Shown here piece after piece: positions 33,885-43,372 of a stretch of DNA of 60,396 bases. Source of the stretch: JACPFV01 sp038043245 (GTDB lineage: Bacteria; Pseudomonadota; Gammaproteobacteria; Nevskiales; Nevskiaceae). Under the pieces are notes generated by a model that saw only the letters and a program-made list of their open reading frames with translations, was not told the origin of the DNA and did no database searches. Numbering within the stretch: position 1 is the first letter of the stretch; each line of letters begins with the position of its first letter. The position numbers were made by a program, and so were the translations under genes. The stretch covers positions 1 through 60,396 of the forward strand of contig JBBTCH010000005.1 of assembly GCA_038043245.1 (NCBI GenBank), read 5' to 3'.

Positions 33885-34245
33885 GCTCAAGCACCAGCGC
33901 GGGAATCAGCGCCACGCTCAGCACGAGATCGATCATCACCACCTTGCGAATCGCCGGATTGAACCCGTCCTGCGCGTACGCCAGTGCGATGAACGTCAGC
34001 ATGCTCACCAGCGCTGCGAAGATCGCGGCCATGCGCCAGCCGGGCACGAACACCGAGGCGAGGATGAATCCGCCGAGCAGCCCGAACAATACCGCGCGGT
34101 GGCGCATCAGGATCAGCAGGTTTGGGGCATCAATCGTCATGCCATAGAGTTGCTGAAGCTTGGCGCCGGATAAGACTCCAACCACAGGCACAAGGTTGGC
34201 GACACCCACGACCAACAGGATCAGGGCAACAAACTTGCTGCTCAT
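33871..34245 (-). CDS. Small four-helix membrane protein
   Basis: The 124-residue protein has four membrane spans (residues ~5-28, 45-65, 68-92 and 100-120). It resembles small membrane proteins of unknown function found across proteobacteria. It overlaps the upstream gene by four bases (ATGA), and together with the next two genes it forms a three-gene membrane-protein operon. No catalytic motif is evident. Confidence 0.75.
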   Translation of the reverse strand: MSSKFVALILLVVGVANLVPVVGVLSGAKLQQLYGMTIDAPNLLILMRHRAVLFGLLGGFILASVFVPGWRMAAIFAALVSMLTFIALAYAQDGFNPAIRKVVMIDLVLSVALIPALVLELRAD

Positions 34246-34610
34246 GCGGCCTGCAGGCTCCAGTACAACAGGCCGGCGCCGCCGGCTTCGACGCCGCAGA
34301 AAAACCAGGGCCAGAATCCAGGCCGCTCAATCAGCGCGCTGAGCAAGCGACCTGCGGCCATGCCAGCAAGCGCGAACGCCACGCACAGCACCACCCCGGC
34401 GCGGTATTCAGGCTGCTGCGTCGCCAGGCATAGCGCCAACGCCATGGCGATTCCGAAGCCGCCATAAACCGCGCGCACTTCGTTGCGACCATCTACCGAT
34501 TCAAACCGCACATCAAAGTAATTGCCGATGGACGCCGGCTTGAGCAAAGCCATCAGTCCCATGCCGGCGAATGCGAAGGCCACACCCCAGATCACGATCT
34601 GTGCTTGCAT
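34242..34610 (-). CDS. DUF4345-like membrane protein
   Basis: The 122-residue protein has four predicted spans and the segments FAFAGMGLMALLKPASIG, and VDGRNEVRAVYGGFG, which are typical of DUF4345-like proteins. Its function is unknown. It lies 9 bp after the DUF2834-like gene and overlaps the next gene by four bases. Confidence 0.78.
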   Translation of the reverse strand: MQAQIVIWGVAFAFAGMGLMALLKPASIGNYFDVRFESVDGRNEVRAVYGGFGIAMALALCLATQQPEYRAGVVLCVAFALAGMAAGRLLSALIERPGFWPWFFCGVEAGGAGLLYWSLQAA

Positions 34611-34619
34611 GGCGGCGCC

Positions 34620-34919
34620 TCAGGTGGCGGCCTGCGGGCGGCGGAACTGGCCGGCCAGCAGATAAAGCAGCGGTCCGAAGGAACCGAGCGGCAGTGTGAT
34701 CAGCACGTAGGGCCAGGCGTTGCGGCCAGTTTTGCGTGCGTCGCTGATCATCCAGAAAATCGCCAGCGAACAGGCTATGACGAGATCGGTGATCACCTGC
34801 CAGCCCGCGCTCGACGGAAAGTGGTACGAGATGATGCCCCAGTAACCGACATCCATCAGGGCGTAACCCGTGAGCACGCCGAACGCAGCAATAACGAGGA
34901 TCAGTGCGAAACGAATCAT
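34620..34919 (-). CDS. DUF2834-like small membrane protein
   Basis: The 99-residue protein has three predicted spans, with YWGIISYHFPSSAGWQVITD and ISDARKTGRNAWPYVLIT resembling DUF2834-family proteins. It is the first gene of the leftward membrane-protein operon, and AAGGAGACGCAC precedes its ATG on the minus strand. The divergent XRE regulator and the palindrome between them suggest specific control. Confidence 0.78.
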   Translation of the reverse strand: MIRFALILVIAAFGVLTGYALMDVGYWGIISYHFPSSAGWQVITDLVIACSLAIFWMISDARKTGRNAWPYVLITLPLGSFGPLLYLLAGQFRRPQAAT

Positions 34920-34973
34920 GTGCGTCTCCTTGTTTGAAGTGACCTCAGTTTGCGCCTTGCGCGCGCCGCTTCA

Positions 34974-34990
34974 ATTACCCGCCAGGTAAT
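34974..34990. promoter_or_regulatory. Probable operator between divergent genes
   Basis: ATTACC-CGCCA-GGTAAT is a perfect 6-bp-arm inverted repeat midway between the XRE regulator and the three-gene membrane operon. It is the best candidate site for the regulator. Confidence 0.55.
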
Positions 34991-35023
34991 CGCTGGCCGC
35001 GCGCACAGTGACAGAATGAGGTC

Positions 35024-35845
35024 ATGAATCTGCCGGTCTCCGAGTCCACCGCGTTTGGTCCGCTCCTGCGAGATTGCCGGCGCGGACGCAAGCTGTCACA
35101 GCTCGATCTGGCGATACAGGCCGAGGTGTCACAACGTCATCTGAGCTTTCTCGAATCCGGCCGTGCCCAACCCAGCCGCGAGATGGTCATGCAGCTGGCA
35201 CAGGCGCTGGACCTGCCGCTGCGCGAGCGCAACCGGCTGCTGTTGTGCGCCGGATTTGCCGGCGTTTACCACGAACGCAGGTTAGAGGCCGCTGACATGC
35301 AGCCGGCGCGCGAGGCGCTGGAAATCCTGATCCGCCACCACGAGCCCTTCCCCGCCATCGTGCTCGACCGCGCCTGGAACCAGCTGATGCACAACGCCGC
35401 GGTGCCGCGCGTGTTCGGTGTCCTGGGTGACATGGAAACAATGTGGCAGAAAGTCTGCGGCGATGGCCCGCGCAATGTCCTCAAGCTGACGCTGCATCCG
35501 GAAGGCTTGCGTCCGTTCATCGCCAATCTAAATGAAATCGCGCCGCCCTTGCTGGCGCGCACCGCGCACGAGGCCCTGTCACATCCAGAGACGCAGGCGG
35601 TGCTGGACGAGGTGCTGCGCTATCCCGGTTTGCCGCGCAGTTTCCGCGCGATTGATCTGAAGCAGTCGCGCCTGCCGGTGCTGCCGACGCATTTCAAGGT
35701 TGGGCCGGTGAGTTTGAAACTGTTCTCGATGATGACCACCTTCGGCACGCCGCTTGACGTCACCACCGACGAGCTGCGCGTCGAGAGTTTTTTTCCTGCC
35801 GACGCGGAAAGTGAGGCGCTGCTTAGAAAACTGGGTGGCGCCTGA
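35024..35845 (+). CDS. XRE-family regulator with MmyB-like ligand domain
   Basis: The 273-residue protein has a helix-turn-helix in residues ~10-68 (LLRDCRRGRKLSQLDLA, SQRHLSFLESGRAQPS). The C-terminal domain of the MmyB/PAS-like type runs from FPAIVLDRAWNQLMHN to FFPADAES. These regulators are thought to sense hydrophobic ligands. It is divergent from the three-gene membrane operon with a palindrome in between. Its 3' end overlaps the convergent protease gene by 23 bp. Confidence 0.9.
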   Translation: MNLPVSESTAFGPLLRDCRRGRKLSQLDLAIQAEVSQRHLSFLESGRAQPSREMVMQLAQALDLPLRERNRLLLCAGFAGVYHERRLEAADMQPAREALEILIRHHEPFPAIVLDRAWNQLMHNAAVPRVFGVLGDMETMWQKVCGDGPRNVLKLTLHPEGLRPFIANLNEIAPPLLARTAHEALSHPETQAVLDEVLRYPGLPRSFRAIDLKQSRLPVLPTHFKVGPVSLKLFSMMTTFGTPLDVTTDELRVESFFPADAESEALLRKLGGA

Positions 35846-36863
35846 TCAGCTGCAGCAGTAGCAAGGTGAACAAAGCGGGCAAGCCCAGCCCGCCGAGCAG
35901 CAATCCGCCGGTTTCTGCTGACTTTGCCGTGTTCGCAGTGGGCGCTGACTTCGCGTTCCGGTAGGCCGCGACATAGGGGGCTGCCTCGCTGATGGACCGC
36001 GCGTTGTTGGCGCCACTGCCCGGCACGCCATCAACACCGGCGAGGCCACATCTGCTGTTTTCGAGCACAAGAGCCGGGTTGGTGAAGAAATCCCCCATTA
36101 CATCACTCACACCGCCCACGCCTACCGCGTCCTGACCCGAATGCATGATTGAGCGCACTGGGCAGCTCATCGCATGAGCATAAGTTTTCCAGTACGGCGA
36201 CGCCGGTGCATGCGCGGCGAAGTCATGGCCGCCGCCCATCTTGTGGCCCAATTCGTGCGCGAACAGCCAGTCCGACCCGCGGGCACCGGAAGCATTCGGC
36301 CCCATGGCCATCACGCTGAACGCGTCGCGCTCAGGGTTCACATTGCCCGGCGGATCGGACTGCTCACCGCCGTTGAATAGCTTGGCGCGCCCGCCGAGAT
36401 AGTTGGTGGCGTCGGTGGTCAGCAACAGTGTCACCAGATCGGCGCCCGTGGCGTCCCGCAGTGCGCGCATGCCGGCATCCTCGCGCAACATGTCCAGCGT
36501 ATTGGGATAGTTCTGCAAATCCTGAGGGCCAGCGTATCGCTCGACACCGACGATGCGATACGAGACCGGCACCTTGCTGTTCGCATAGAACGTGTTGGCC
36601 GCCATGACCAGCCGCTGCACTTCCGTATTAACGCCGCCAGTAACCACACGCGCATTCGCAAACTCGTCGGTGTAAAGCACCAGCAGATCAATTTCATACG
36701 TGCCGTCGGCCTTGGGCTTCACCCGGACAGCGGGAGCCGGATTCGGCATCCGGGGCTCAGGAACCAGCGCGTGATCGTCCACCAGCGACAACGGAAATTC
36801 CTGCGTCAGCGCGGCATGCGCCGGACCAAGCAAAACGCAGACGAGCAGGAAAAGGCACCGCAT
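35823..36863 (-). CDS. Secreted reprolysin-like zinc metalloprotease with C-terminal sorting signal
   Basis: The 346-residue protein has a signal peptide (1-17) and the metzincin zinc site HELGHKMGGGHD (HExxHxxGxxHD type), with a later Met-turn candidate around CPVRSIMHSG. It therefore probably cleaves extracellular proteins. The C-terminus GGLLLGGLGLPALF...LIRRH is a Gly-rich motif, hydrophobic helix and basic end like GlyGly-CTERM signals, comparable with the hydrolase at 25710. It follows ntrC by 49 bp on the same strand, but no functional tie is evident. Confidence 0.85.
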   Translation of the reverse strand: MRCLFLLVCVLLGPAHAALTQEFPLSLVDDHALVPEPRMPNPAPAVRVKPKADGTYEIDLLVLYTDEFANARVVTGGVNTEVQRLVMAANTFYANSKVPVSYRIVGVERYAGPQDLQNYPNTLDMLREDAGMRALRDATGADLVTLLLTTDATNYLGGRAKLFNGGEQSDPPGNVNPERDAFSVMAMGPNASGARGSDWLFAHELGHKMGGGHDFAAHAPASPYWKTYAHAMSCPVRSIMHSGQDAVGVGGVSDVMGDFFTNPALVLENSRCGLAGVDGVPGSGANNARSISEAAPYVAAYRNAKSAPTANTAKSAETGGLLLGGLGLPALFTLLLLQLIRRHPVF

Positions 36864-36912
36864 ACCAGTCTTTGAATCCCTTGACTTGAATTTTGGGACG
36901 CGAATTATGCCT

Positions 36913-38348
<1,436 letters not shown>

Positions 38349-38352
<4 letters not shown>

Positions 38353-39410
38353 GAAACGTGCTCCAGCGGCAGGAATACTGAGAACACCGTTTGACCGGGC
38401 CGCGACTTGCACTCGATGACGCCTCCGTGACTGTGGATCAGATGTTGCGCAATGGGCAATCCAAGACCCGTGCCATCGGCGCGCGTGGTGACCATCGGGA
38501 AGAAAATCTTCTCCAGAATCTGTGCCGGGATGCCGGCGCCGGTGTCTTCGACGTCGATCTGCGCCACCAGTTTGTGCTGCTGGCTGTTGAGCGTGAGCTG
38601 CCGCCGGGCGCGCGTGCGCAGCAGGATCTGACCGTGATCGCCGATGGCCTGCAGCGCGTTGCGCACCAGATTCAGCAGCGCCTGGATCAGCTGCTCACGA
38701 TCGGCGGACAGGTCCGGCAGGCTGGGGTCGTAATCACGCAACAGTTTGACGCCGGCTGGCGCCTCGGCCGACACGAGCTGGCGCACGTGCTCGGTCACTT
38801 CGTGCAGATTCAGCCGCTCGCGCTGCGGCACACGGTTGGGTCCGAGCATGCGGTTGACCAGATTCTGCAGCCGGTCCACCTCGCGGATGATGACGCGCGT
38901 GTATTCGCGGTGTTCGGAATCGGGGAACGCGCGCTCCAGCAGCTGCGCGGCGCCGCGGATGCCGCCGAGCGGATTCTTGATCTCGTGCGCCAACCCGCGA
39001 ACCATCTCGCGACTGGCCTCATGGCTTGCGGACGCCAGTTCATCACGGCTGATGCGCAGGTGCCGATCCAGTGCCTGCACTTCCAGCAGCAGCCCGGCTT
39101 TCTTGCCGAGCAGCGGCGTCACCGTCCAGTCCACGGTCAGCGATTCTTCGCCATTACGATGCAGCTGCACCTCGCGCTCGATGAAGCCGCTGCCGGCGTC
39201 GAGCGCCTCACGCAGCCGGCCTTCGTGCGGCCCAAAATGGGGCATCGCCAGCGGCAGCAACTGGCCGATGGCATTCTTGCGGCTGACACCGAACAGATGT
39301 TCGCAGGCCGAGTTCATGGTGCTCACCCGCAAGTCCGGATCGATCTCGACCACGCCGGTCGTGAGACTGTCGAACAGGATTTCGGAGGAGTGGGCACGGG
39401 TCAGCCTCAT
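38349..39410 (-). CDS. glnL: Nitrogen sensor kinase NtrB (NR-II)
   Basis: The 353-residue soluble histidine kinase has an N-terminal PAS domain (ILFDSLTTGVVEIDPDLRV). The phosphoacceptor motif GLAHEIKNPLGG follows, then an ATPase domain with NLVRNALQA, DTGAGIP and GTGLGLPIAQ. It phosphorylates or dephosphorylates NtrC in response to PII signalling. It overlaps ntrC. An NtrC-type palindrome about 70 bp upstream suggests autoregulation. Confidence 0.97.
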
Positions 39411-39477
39411 CGGAGATACCGGAGCAAGAACTGGGCCTCTGGTGGGGACTCCAGATTAGCGCCAAAGACACTGGAAC

Positions 39478-39492
39478 GCACCAATTAAGTGC
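39478..39492. promoter_or_regulatory. NtrC-type binding site upstream of ntrB
   Basis: GCACCAATTAAGTGC carries the inverted GCAC / GTGC half-sites with the 7-bp AT-rich spacing of the NtrC consensus. It lies between the glnA terminator and ntrB, where NtrC would control its own operon. Confidence 0.65.
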
Positions 39493-39516
39493 TCATGCGC
39501 ATGTTTTTGGTGCCGC

Positions 39517-39545
39517 AAAAAGAAACCCCGCCGAAGCGGGGTTTC
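39517..39545 (-). terminator. Rho-independent terminator of glnA
   Basis: On the minus strand GAAACCCCG / CGGGGTTTC forms a 9-bp stem with a CTTCGG-type loop, followed by TTTTTG, 16 bp after the glnA stop codon. It should limit read-through into ntrBC. Confidence 0.85.
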
Positions 39546-39561
39546 TTCACTGCCTCGCTGC

Positions 39562-40971
39562 TTAGAGCGAGTAATACATATCAAATTCGACCGGATGCGT
39601 GGTCATGCGGAAACGCGTGACTTCCTGCATCTTCAGCTCGATGTAGGCGTCGATGACATCGTCGGTGAACACGCCGCCCTGCTTGAGGAAGCCGCGATTC
39701 TTGTCGAGATGTTCCAGCGCCATGTCGAGGCTGTGGCAGACGCGCGGAATCTTCGCGTCTTCTTCCGGCGGCAGGTGGTAAAGATCCTTGTCGGCCGGCT
39801 CGCCCGGATGGATCTTGTTCTGGATGCCGTCCAGGCCCGCCATCATCATCGCGGTGAAGGCGAAGTAAGGGTTGGCCGAGGAATCCGGGAAGCGCACTTC
39901 GATGCGGCGACCTTTCGGGTTGGCCACGAACGGAATGCGGATGGACGCCGAGCGGTTGCGCGCGGAGTAGGCCAACATCACCGGCGCTTCGAAGCCCGGC
40001 ACCAGGCGCTTGTAGCTGTTGGTGCCCGGATTGGTGAAGGCGTTGATGGTCTTGGCGTGCTTGAGAATGCCGCCGATGTAATACAGCGCCAGTTCCGACA
40101 GGCCGCCGTACTTGTCACCGGTGAACAGGTTCTTGCCACCCTTGGCCAGCGACTGGTGCACATGCATGCCGCTGCCGTTGTCGCCGACGATGGGCTTGGG
40201 CATGAAGGTCGCGGTCTTGCCGAAGCTGTGGGCGACGTTCTGCACCACGTACTTGAGCTTGAGCACTTCGTCGGCCTTCTTGATCAGCGTGCCGAACTTG
40301 ACGCCGATCTCGCACTGGCCGGCGGTGGCGACTTCGTGATGATGCACCTCGGTGACCATGCCGACTTCTTCCAGCGTCTGACACATGGCCGAGCGGATGT
40401 CCTGCAGCGAGTCGACCGGCGGCACCGGGAAATAGCCGCCCTTGATCCCGGGGCGATGACCCTTGTTGCCGCCTTCGTAATCACGGCCGGAATTCCACGC
40501 CGCATTCTCGGCGTCGATCTCGGCGTAGCAACCCTTCATGCCGGCGTCCCACTTCACTGAATCGAAGATGAAGAATTCGTTTTCCGGGCCGAAGAAGGCG
40601 GTGTCGGCGATGCCGGTGGACTTGAGATAAGCCTCGGCGCGCTTGGCCAGTGAGCGCGGGTCGCGCGAATAGCCCTGCATGGTGGACGGCTCGATCACGT
40701 CGCAGCTCATCACCAGCGTCGGCTCTTCAAAGAACGGGTCGATGAAGGCGGAGTCGGCGTCCGGCATCAGGATCATGTCGGACTCGTTGATGCCCTTCCA
40801 GCCGGCGATCGAGGAGCCGTCGAACATCTTGCCTTCGGTGAACAGCGATTCTTCCACCGTGTGCGCCGGCACCGAGACGTGCTGCTCTTTGCCGCGCGTG
40901 TCGCAGAACCGGAAGTCAACGAACTTGACGCCCTTTTCCTTCATCAGCTTCATCACATTTTGACCCGACAT
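39562..40971 (-). CDS. glnA: Glutamine synthetase type I
   Basis: The 469-residue enzyme matches GSI-beta throughout: FDGSSIAGWKGI, the metal-binding region GPENEFFIFD, HHHEVATAGQCEIG, NGSGMHVHQSL, NPKGRRIEVRFPD, and the adenylylation-site segment NLYHLPPEE-like (KDLYHLPPEED with its Tyr). It condenses ammonia with glutamate. GAGGAG lies six bases before the ATG, and a sigma54 promoter is seen upstream. The length and spacing are standard. Confidence 0.98.
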   Translation of the reverse strand: MSGQNVMKLMKEKGVKFVDFRFCDTRGKEQHVSVPAHTVEESLFTEGKMFDGSSIAGWKGINESDMILMPDADSAFIDPFFEEPTLVMSCDVIEPSTMQGYSRDPRSLAKRAEAYLKSTGIADTAFFGPENEFFIFDSVKWDAGMKGCYAEIDAENAAWNSGRDYEGGNKGHRPGIKGGYFPVPPVDSLQDIRSAMCQTLEEVGMVTEVHHHEVATAGQCEIGVKFGTLIKKADEVLKLKYVVQNVAHSFGKTATFMPKPIVGDNGSGMHVHQSLAKGGKNLFTGDKYGGLSELALYYIGGILKHAKTINAFTNPGTNSYKRLVPGFEAPVMLAYSARNRSASIRIPFVANPKGRRIEVRFPDSSANPYFAFTAMMMAGLDGIQNKIHPGEPADKDLYHLPPEEDAKIPRVCHSLDMALEHLDKNRGFLKQGGVFTDDVIDAYIELKMQEVTRFRMTTHPVEFDMYYSL

Positions 40972-41054
40972 GGAATCTCCTCAGCGTTTAGATTTGAACG
41001 AAAGACGGCCCAGCAGTCTGCGAGCCGTGCCCCAACGATTGTTTGCAAATAAGT

Positions 41055-41070
41055 AGCAGGTTGTATGCCA
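41055..41070 (-). promoter_or_regulatory. Sigma54 promoter of glnA
   Basis: Read on the minus strand, TGGCATACAACCTGCT has the invariant GG and GC separated by ten bases (-24/-12), about 85 bp before the glnA start. NtrC would activate it. A GGTGCA half-site occurs near 41152, but no full NtrC dyad was found. Confidence 0.7.
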
Positions 41071-41171
41071 GCGAGCGCCCCCAATTGACGAGCCCGCAGC
41101 GGCGGCAATCTTAGCCGAAGCCTCGACCACTGGCGCGCCCCGCCGAGCGCGGTGCATTAGAATCGCGCCAC

Positions 41172-41248
41172 GCGTCCGTAGCTCAGCTGGATAGAGTACT
41201 TCCCTCCGAAGGCAGTGGTCGCAGGTTCGAATCCTGCCGGGCGCACCA
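41172..41248 (+). tRNA. tRNA-Arg (anticodon CCG)
   Basis: The 77-nt gene has encoded CCA. The acceptor stem GCGTCCG pairs with CGGGCGC (one T-G wobble), the D arm is GCTC...GAGT, and the T arm CAGGTTCGAATCCTG is canonical. The anticodon loop CTCCGAA gives CCG, reading CGG. The anticodon stem CTTCC / GGCAG has a T-C mismatch in the middle. Confidence 0.95.
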
Positions 41249-41261
41249 GTCACTCAATGCT

Positions 41262-41338
41262 GCGCCCGTAGCTCAGCCGGATAGAGCATCAGGCTTCGAA
41301 CCTGAGGGCCGGGGGTTCGAATCCCTCCGGGCGCACCA
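41262..41338 (+). tRNA. tRNA-Arg (anticodon TCG)
   Basis: The 77-nt gene has encoded CCA and lies 13 bp after the first tRNA. The acceptor stem GCGCCCG / CGGGCGC and anticodon stem TCAGG / CCTGA are perfect. The loop CTTCGAA gives TCG, reading CGA. The convergent MFS gene stops two bases from the CCA end. Confidence 0.96.
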
Positions 41339-41339
41339 C

Positions 41340-42593
41340 TTATTTCGGTGGCATGCGCGCCTGCGCTCGCGCGGCAAGAAAGAACAACGGGATCGCCAGC
41401 GCGCCGATGCCCTGCATCCACAGCAGGGCCAGCGTGTATGGCTCGGCTTCGCCAGCGGCGATGAAATGGTCGACCAGCGCGCCAGCGGTGGCGTTGCCAC
41501 CGCCCGCGCCAATCAGCGCGCCGCAGAGCAGGAACAAAGCCACCGCTGAAGCACGATGCTGGCTCGGTACCTGTTCCTGTACTGCCGACAGCGCCGGGCC
41601 AAACAACATCAGCGCGGTCATCGAGGCGAACAGGGCGAGGCTGTAGAACGCCGCGCTGTGTCCGGGGATCAGGCGATACAGCGTGAGCAGGGGCGCACCG
41701 AGCAGAAACAGCCAGCCGAGAAAGCGCAGACGGCCACCGACGCCGCGACGTTCCATCCAGTCGGCGCCGACGCCACCGAGCAGGGCGCCGAGGCTGCCGC
41801 CGATCAGGAAGATCAGCCCGCTGATTTTCTGCGCCTCGACTGCCGCATAGCCGCGCTCTTTCACCCACCACAGCAGATCCAGAATGCCGCCGCCGAGTGC
41901 GAACACCAGCACCGTGCAGGCGGCGAGTGTCAGCGCGAAACCGCGGTTGTGGCGCAGCTCGCGGGCCATCGCGCGAAAGCTGTCGCTGAAAGAGCCGGCG
42001 TTGCGTGCGCCGGGCGTTGCTGCGCGCGGGTCGCGCATCAGCCACAGCACCAGCAGCGCTGCGACCACGCCGAGTGCGCCGAGCAGCAGGAAGCCGCCGC
42101 GCCAACCGATCGCCGGGCCGACCACGCCGGCAAAGATGAAGCTGCCGCCGATGCCGAGCGGATAACCCATGTAATAGATGCCGCTGGCCAGCGCGCGTCG
42201 CGCCGGCGGATAACGGTCGGCAAGCAGAGACAGTGCCGCTGGCGTCAGGCAAGCCTCGCCGACGCCGATCAGCATGCGCGCGGCGGCCATCTGCAGAAAA
42301 TTGCGCGCGAGTCCGGTCGCTGCAGTCAGTGCACTCCAAAGCATCAGGCCATAGCCGATCAGGTGTGCGCGATTCATGCGATCCGCCAGCGAACCGGCGA
42401 ACAGGCCGAGCACGGTATAGACACCGGTGAACACCACGCCGGTGAGCAGACCGAATTGCAGATTGCTCAACCCCAGTTCAGGAACGATCGAAGTCGAGAA
42501 CGCGATCAGCAGGTAGCGGTCGGCGAAATTGAGCAGATTGAGCAGAGTCAGCGCCAGCAGCAGACCGCCGGCGGATCGGGTTTCAGCGCTCAT
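41340..42593 (-). CDS. MFS transporter (spinster-like)
   Basis: The 417-residue protein has twelve predicted helices, the MFS loop 2-3 motif GLFAGSLADRMNRAHLIGYG, and NFADRYLLIAF in helix 1, as in spinster-like transporters often linked to catabolic gene clusters. It overlaps the upstream hydrolase gene by four bases. It probably imports or exports a metabolite of the ester or lipid handled by its neighbours. It ends two bases from a tRNA. Confidence 0.9.
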   Translation of the reverse strand: MSAETRSAGGLLLALTLLNLLNFADRYLLIAFSTSIVPELGLSNLQFGLLTGVVFTGVYTVLGLFAGSLADRMNRAHLIGYGLMLWSALTAATGLARNFLQMAAARMLIGVGEACLTPAALSLLADRYPPARRALASGIYYMGYPLGIGGSFIFAGVVGPAIGWRGGFLLLGALGVVAALLVLWLMRDPRAATPGARNAGSFSDSFRAMARELRHNRGFALTLAACTVLVFALGGGILDLLWWVKERGYAAVEAQKISGLIFLIGGSLGALLGGVGADWMERRGVGGRLRFLGWLFLLGAPLLTLYRLIPGHSAAFYSLALFASMTALMLFGPALSAVQEQVPSQHRASAVALFLLCGALIGAGGGNATAGALVDHFIAAGEAEPYTLALLWMQGIGALAIPLFFLAARAQARMPPK

Positions 42594-43369
42594 GGATGGC
42601 TCTCTAGGAAGGCGGTGAGGGCGTGGTTGAAGGCTGCGGGTTTTTCCATCGGCAGGGCGTGGTGCGCATCCGGCACCACCACCAGCTGTGCGCCCTGAAT
42701 CCTGCTCACGTAGTTCTGTTTGTAGGCCACCGGCGTGTAGTCCTGGTCGGCGGTCAGCGCCAGAAACGGGCAGCGGATCTCGTCGAGCCGGTTCATCACG
42801 CTCCAGCCGATGAAGGCGCGCAGCGAGGCCTGATACGGGCCCGGCTGGTTGACGCGGAACCGCTCGATGAAGGTCTGGCGCAGCGCATCCTGTCCGGCAA
42901 ACAGTTTCTTCGCCACGATCTCGCCGAGCTTCTGCAATCCGAACAGGCGGATGATGACGAAGCGCAGCTGAATGGCGAATTTCGCCGCGAAGGTCTCCAT
43001 GATCGCGTGCGGGCCGCTGTTGACGATGGTCAGGCTCTTCACCAGTCTGGGATGATCCAGCGCGAGCTGAAACGCGACGCCGCCGCCGAGCGACAAGCCA
43101 ACGACATGCGCCTGCGACACACCCTCGGCCCTGAGCAGGGCGGCCATGTCGGCGGCGAACATCGCCATGCTGTAGGCGCCGGCCGGCTTGTCGGACTGGC
43201 CGTGGCCGCGCAAGTCGGGCACCAGCACACGGTAGCGCTTGGAGAATTCGGCGGTCTGCGCTTCCCAGTCCAGGCTACTGCCGCCAAGGCCGTGGACCAG
43301 CAGCAGCGGCACGCCGCGGCCCTCGGCGACATAGTGCAGGCGGACATCGTTGAGTTTGATTTCGGGCAC
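42590..43369 (-). CDS. Alpha/beta-fold hydrolase
   Basis: The 259-residue cytoplasmic enzyme has the oxyanion motif LLLVHGLGGSS, PDLRGHGQSDKP, the nucleophile elbow GLSLGGG, an acid in LTADQDYTP and a His in PDAHHALP. It resembles esterase, lactonase and C-C hydrolase families; the substrate is not known. It lies 3 bp after the esterase lipoprotein gene and is coupled to the MFS gene, so the three probably work on one compound. Confidence 0.9.
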   Translation of the reverse strand: MPEIKLNDVRLHYVAEGRGVPLLLVHGLGGSSLDWEAQTAEFSKRYRVLVPDLRGHGQSDKPAGAYSMAMFAADMAALLRAEGVSQAHVVGLSLGGGVAFQLALDHPRLVKSLTIVNSGPHAIMETFAAKFAIQLRFVIIRLFGLQKLGEIVAKKLFAGQDALRQTFIERFRVNQPGPYQASLRAFIGWSVMNRLDEIRCPFLALTADQDYTPVAYKQNYVSRIQGAQLVVVPDAHHALPMEKPAAFNHALTAFLESHP

Positions 43370-43372
43370 GGG

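Noticed and set aside
38391..39488. Plus-strand open frame opposite ntrB
   Set aside because: ntrB is unambiguous on the other strand; the frame is a compositional shadow.
39595..40560. Plus-strand open frame opposite glnA
   Set aside because: glnA is certain; the product is low-complexity.
40981..41253. Minus-strand small protein over the tRNA-Arg gene
   Set aside because: The peptide RIRTCDHCLRREVLYPAEL is the familiar antisense translation of a tRNA, not a gene.
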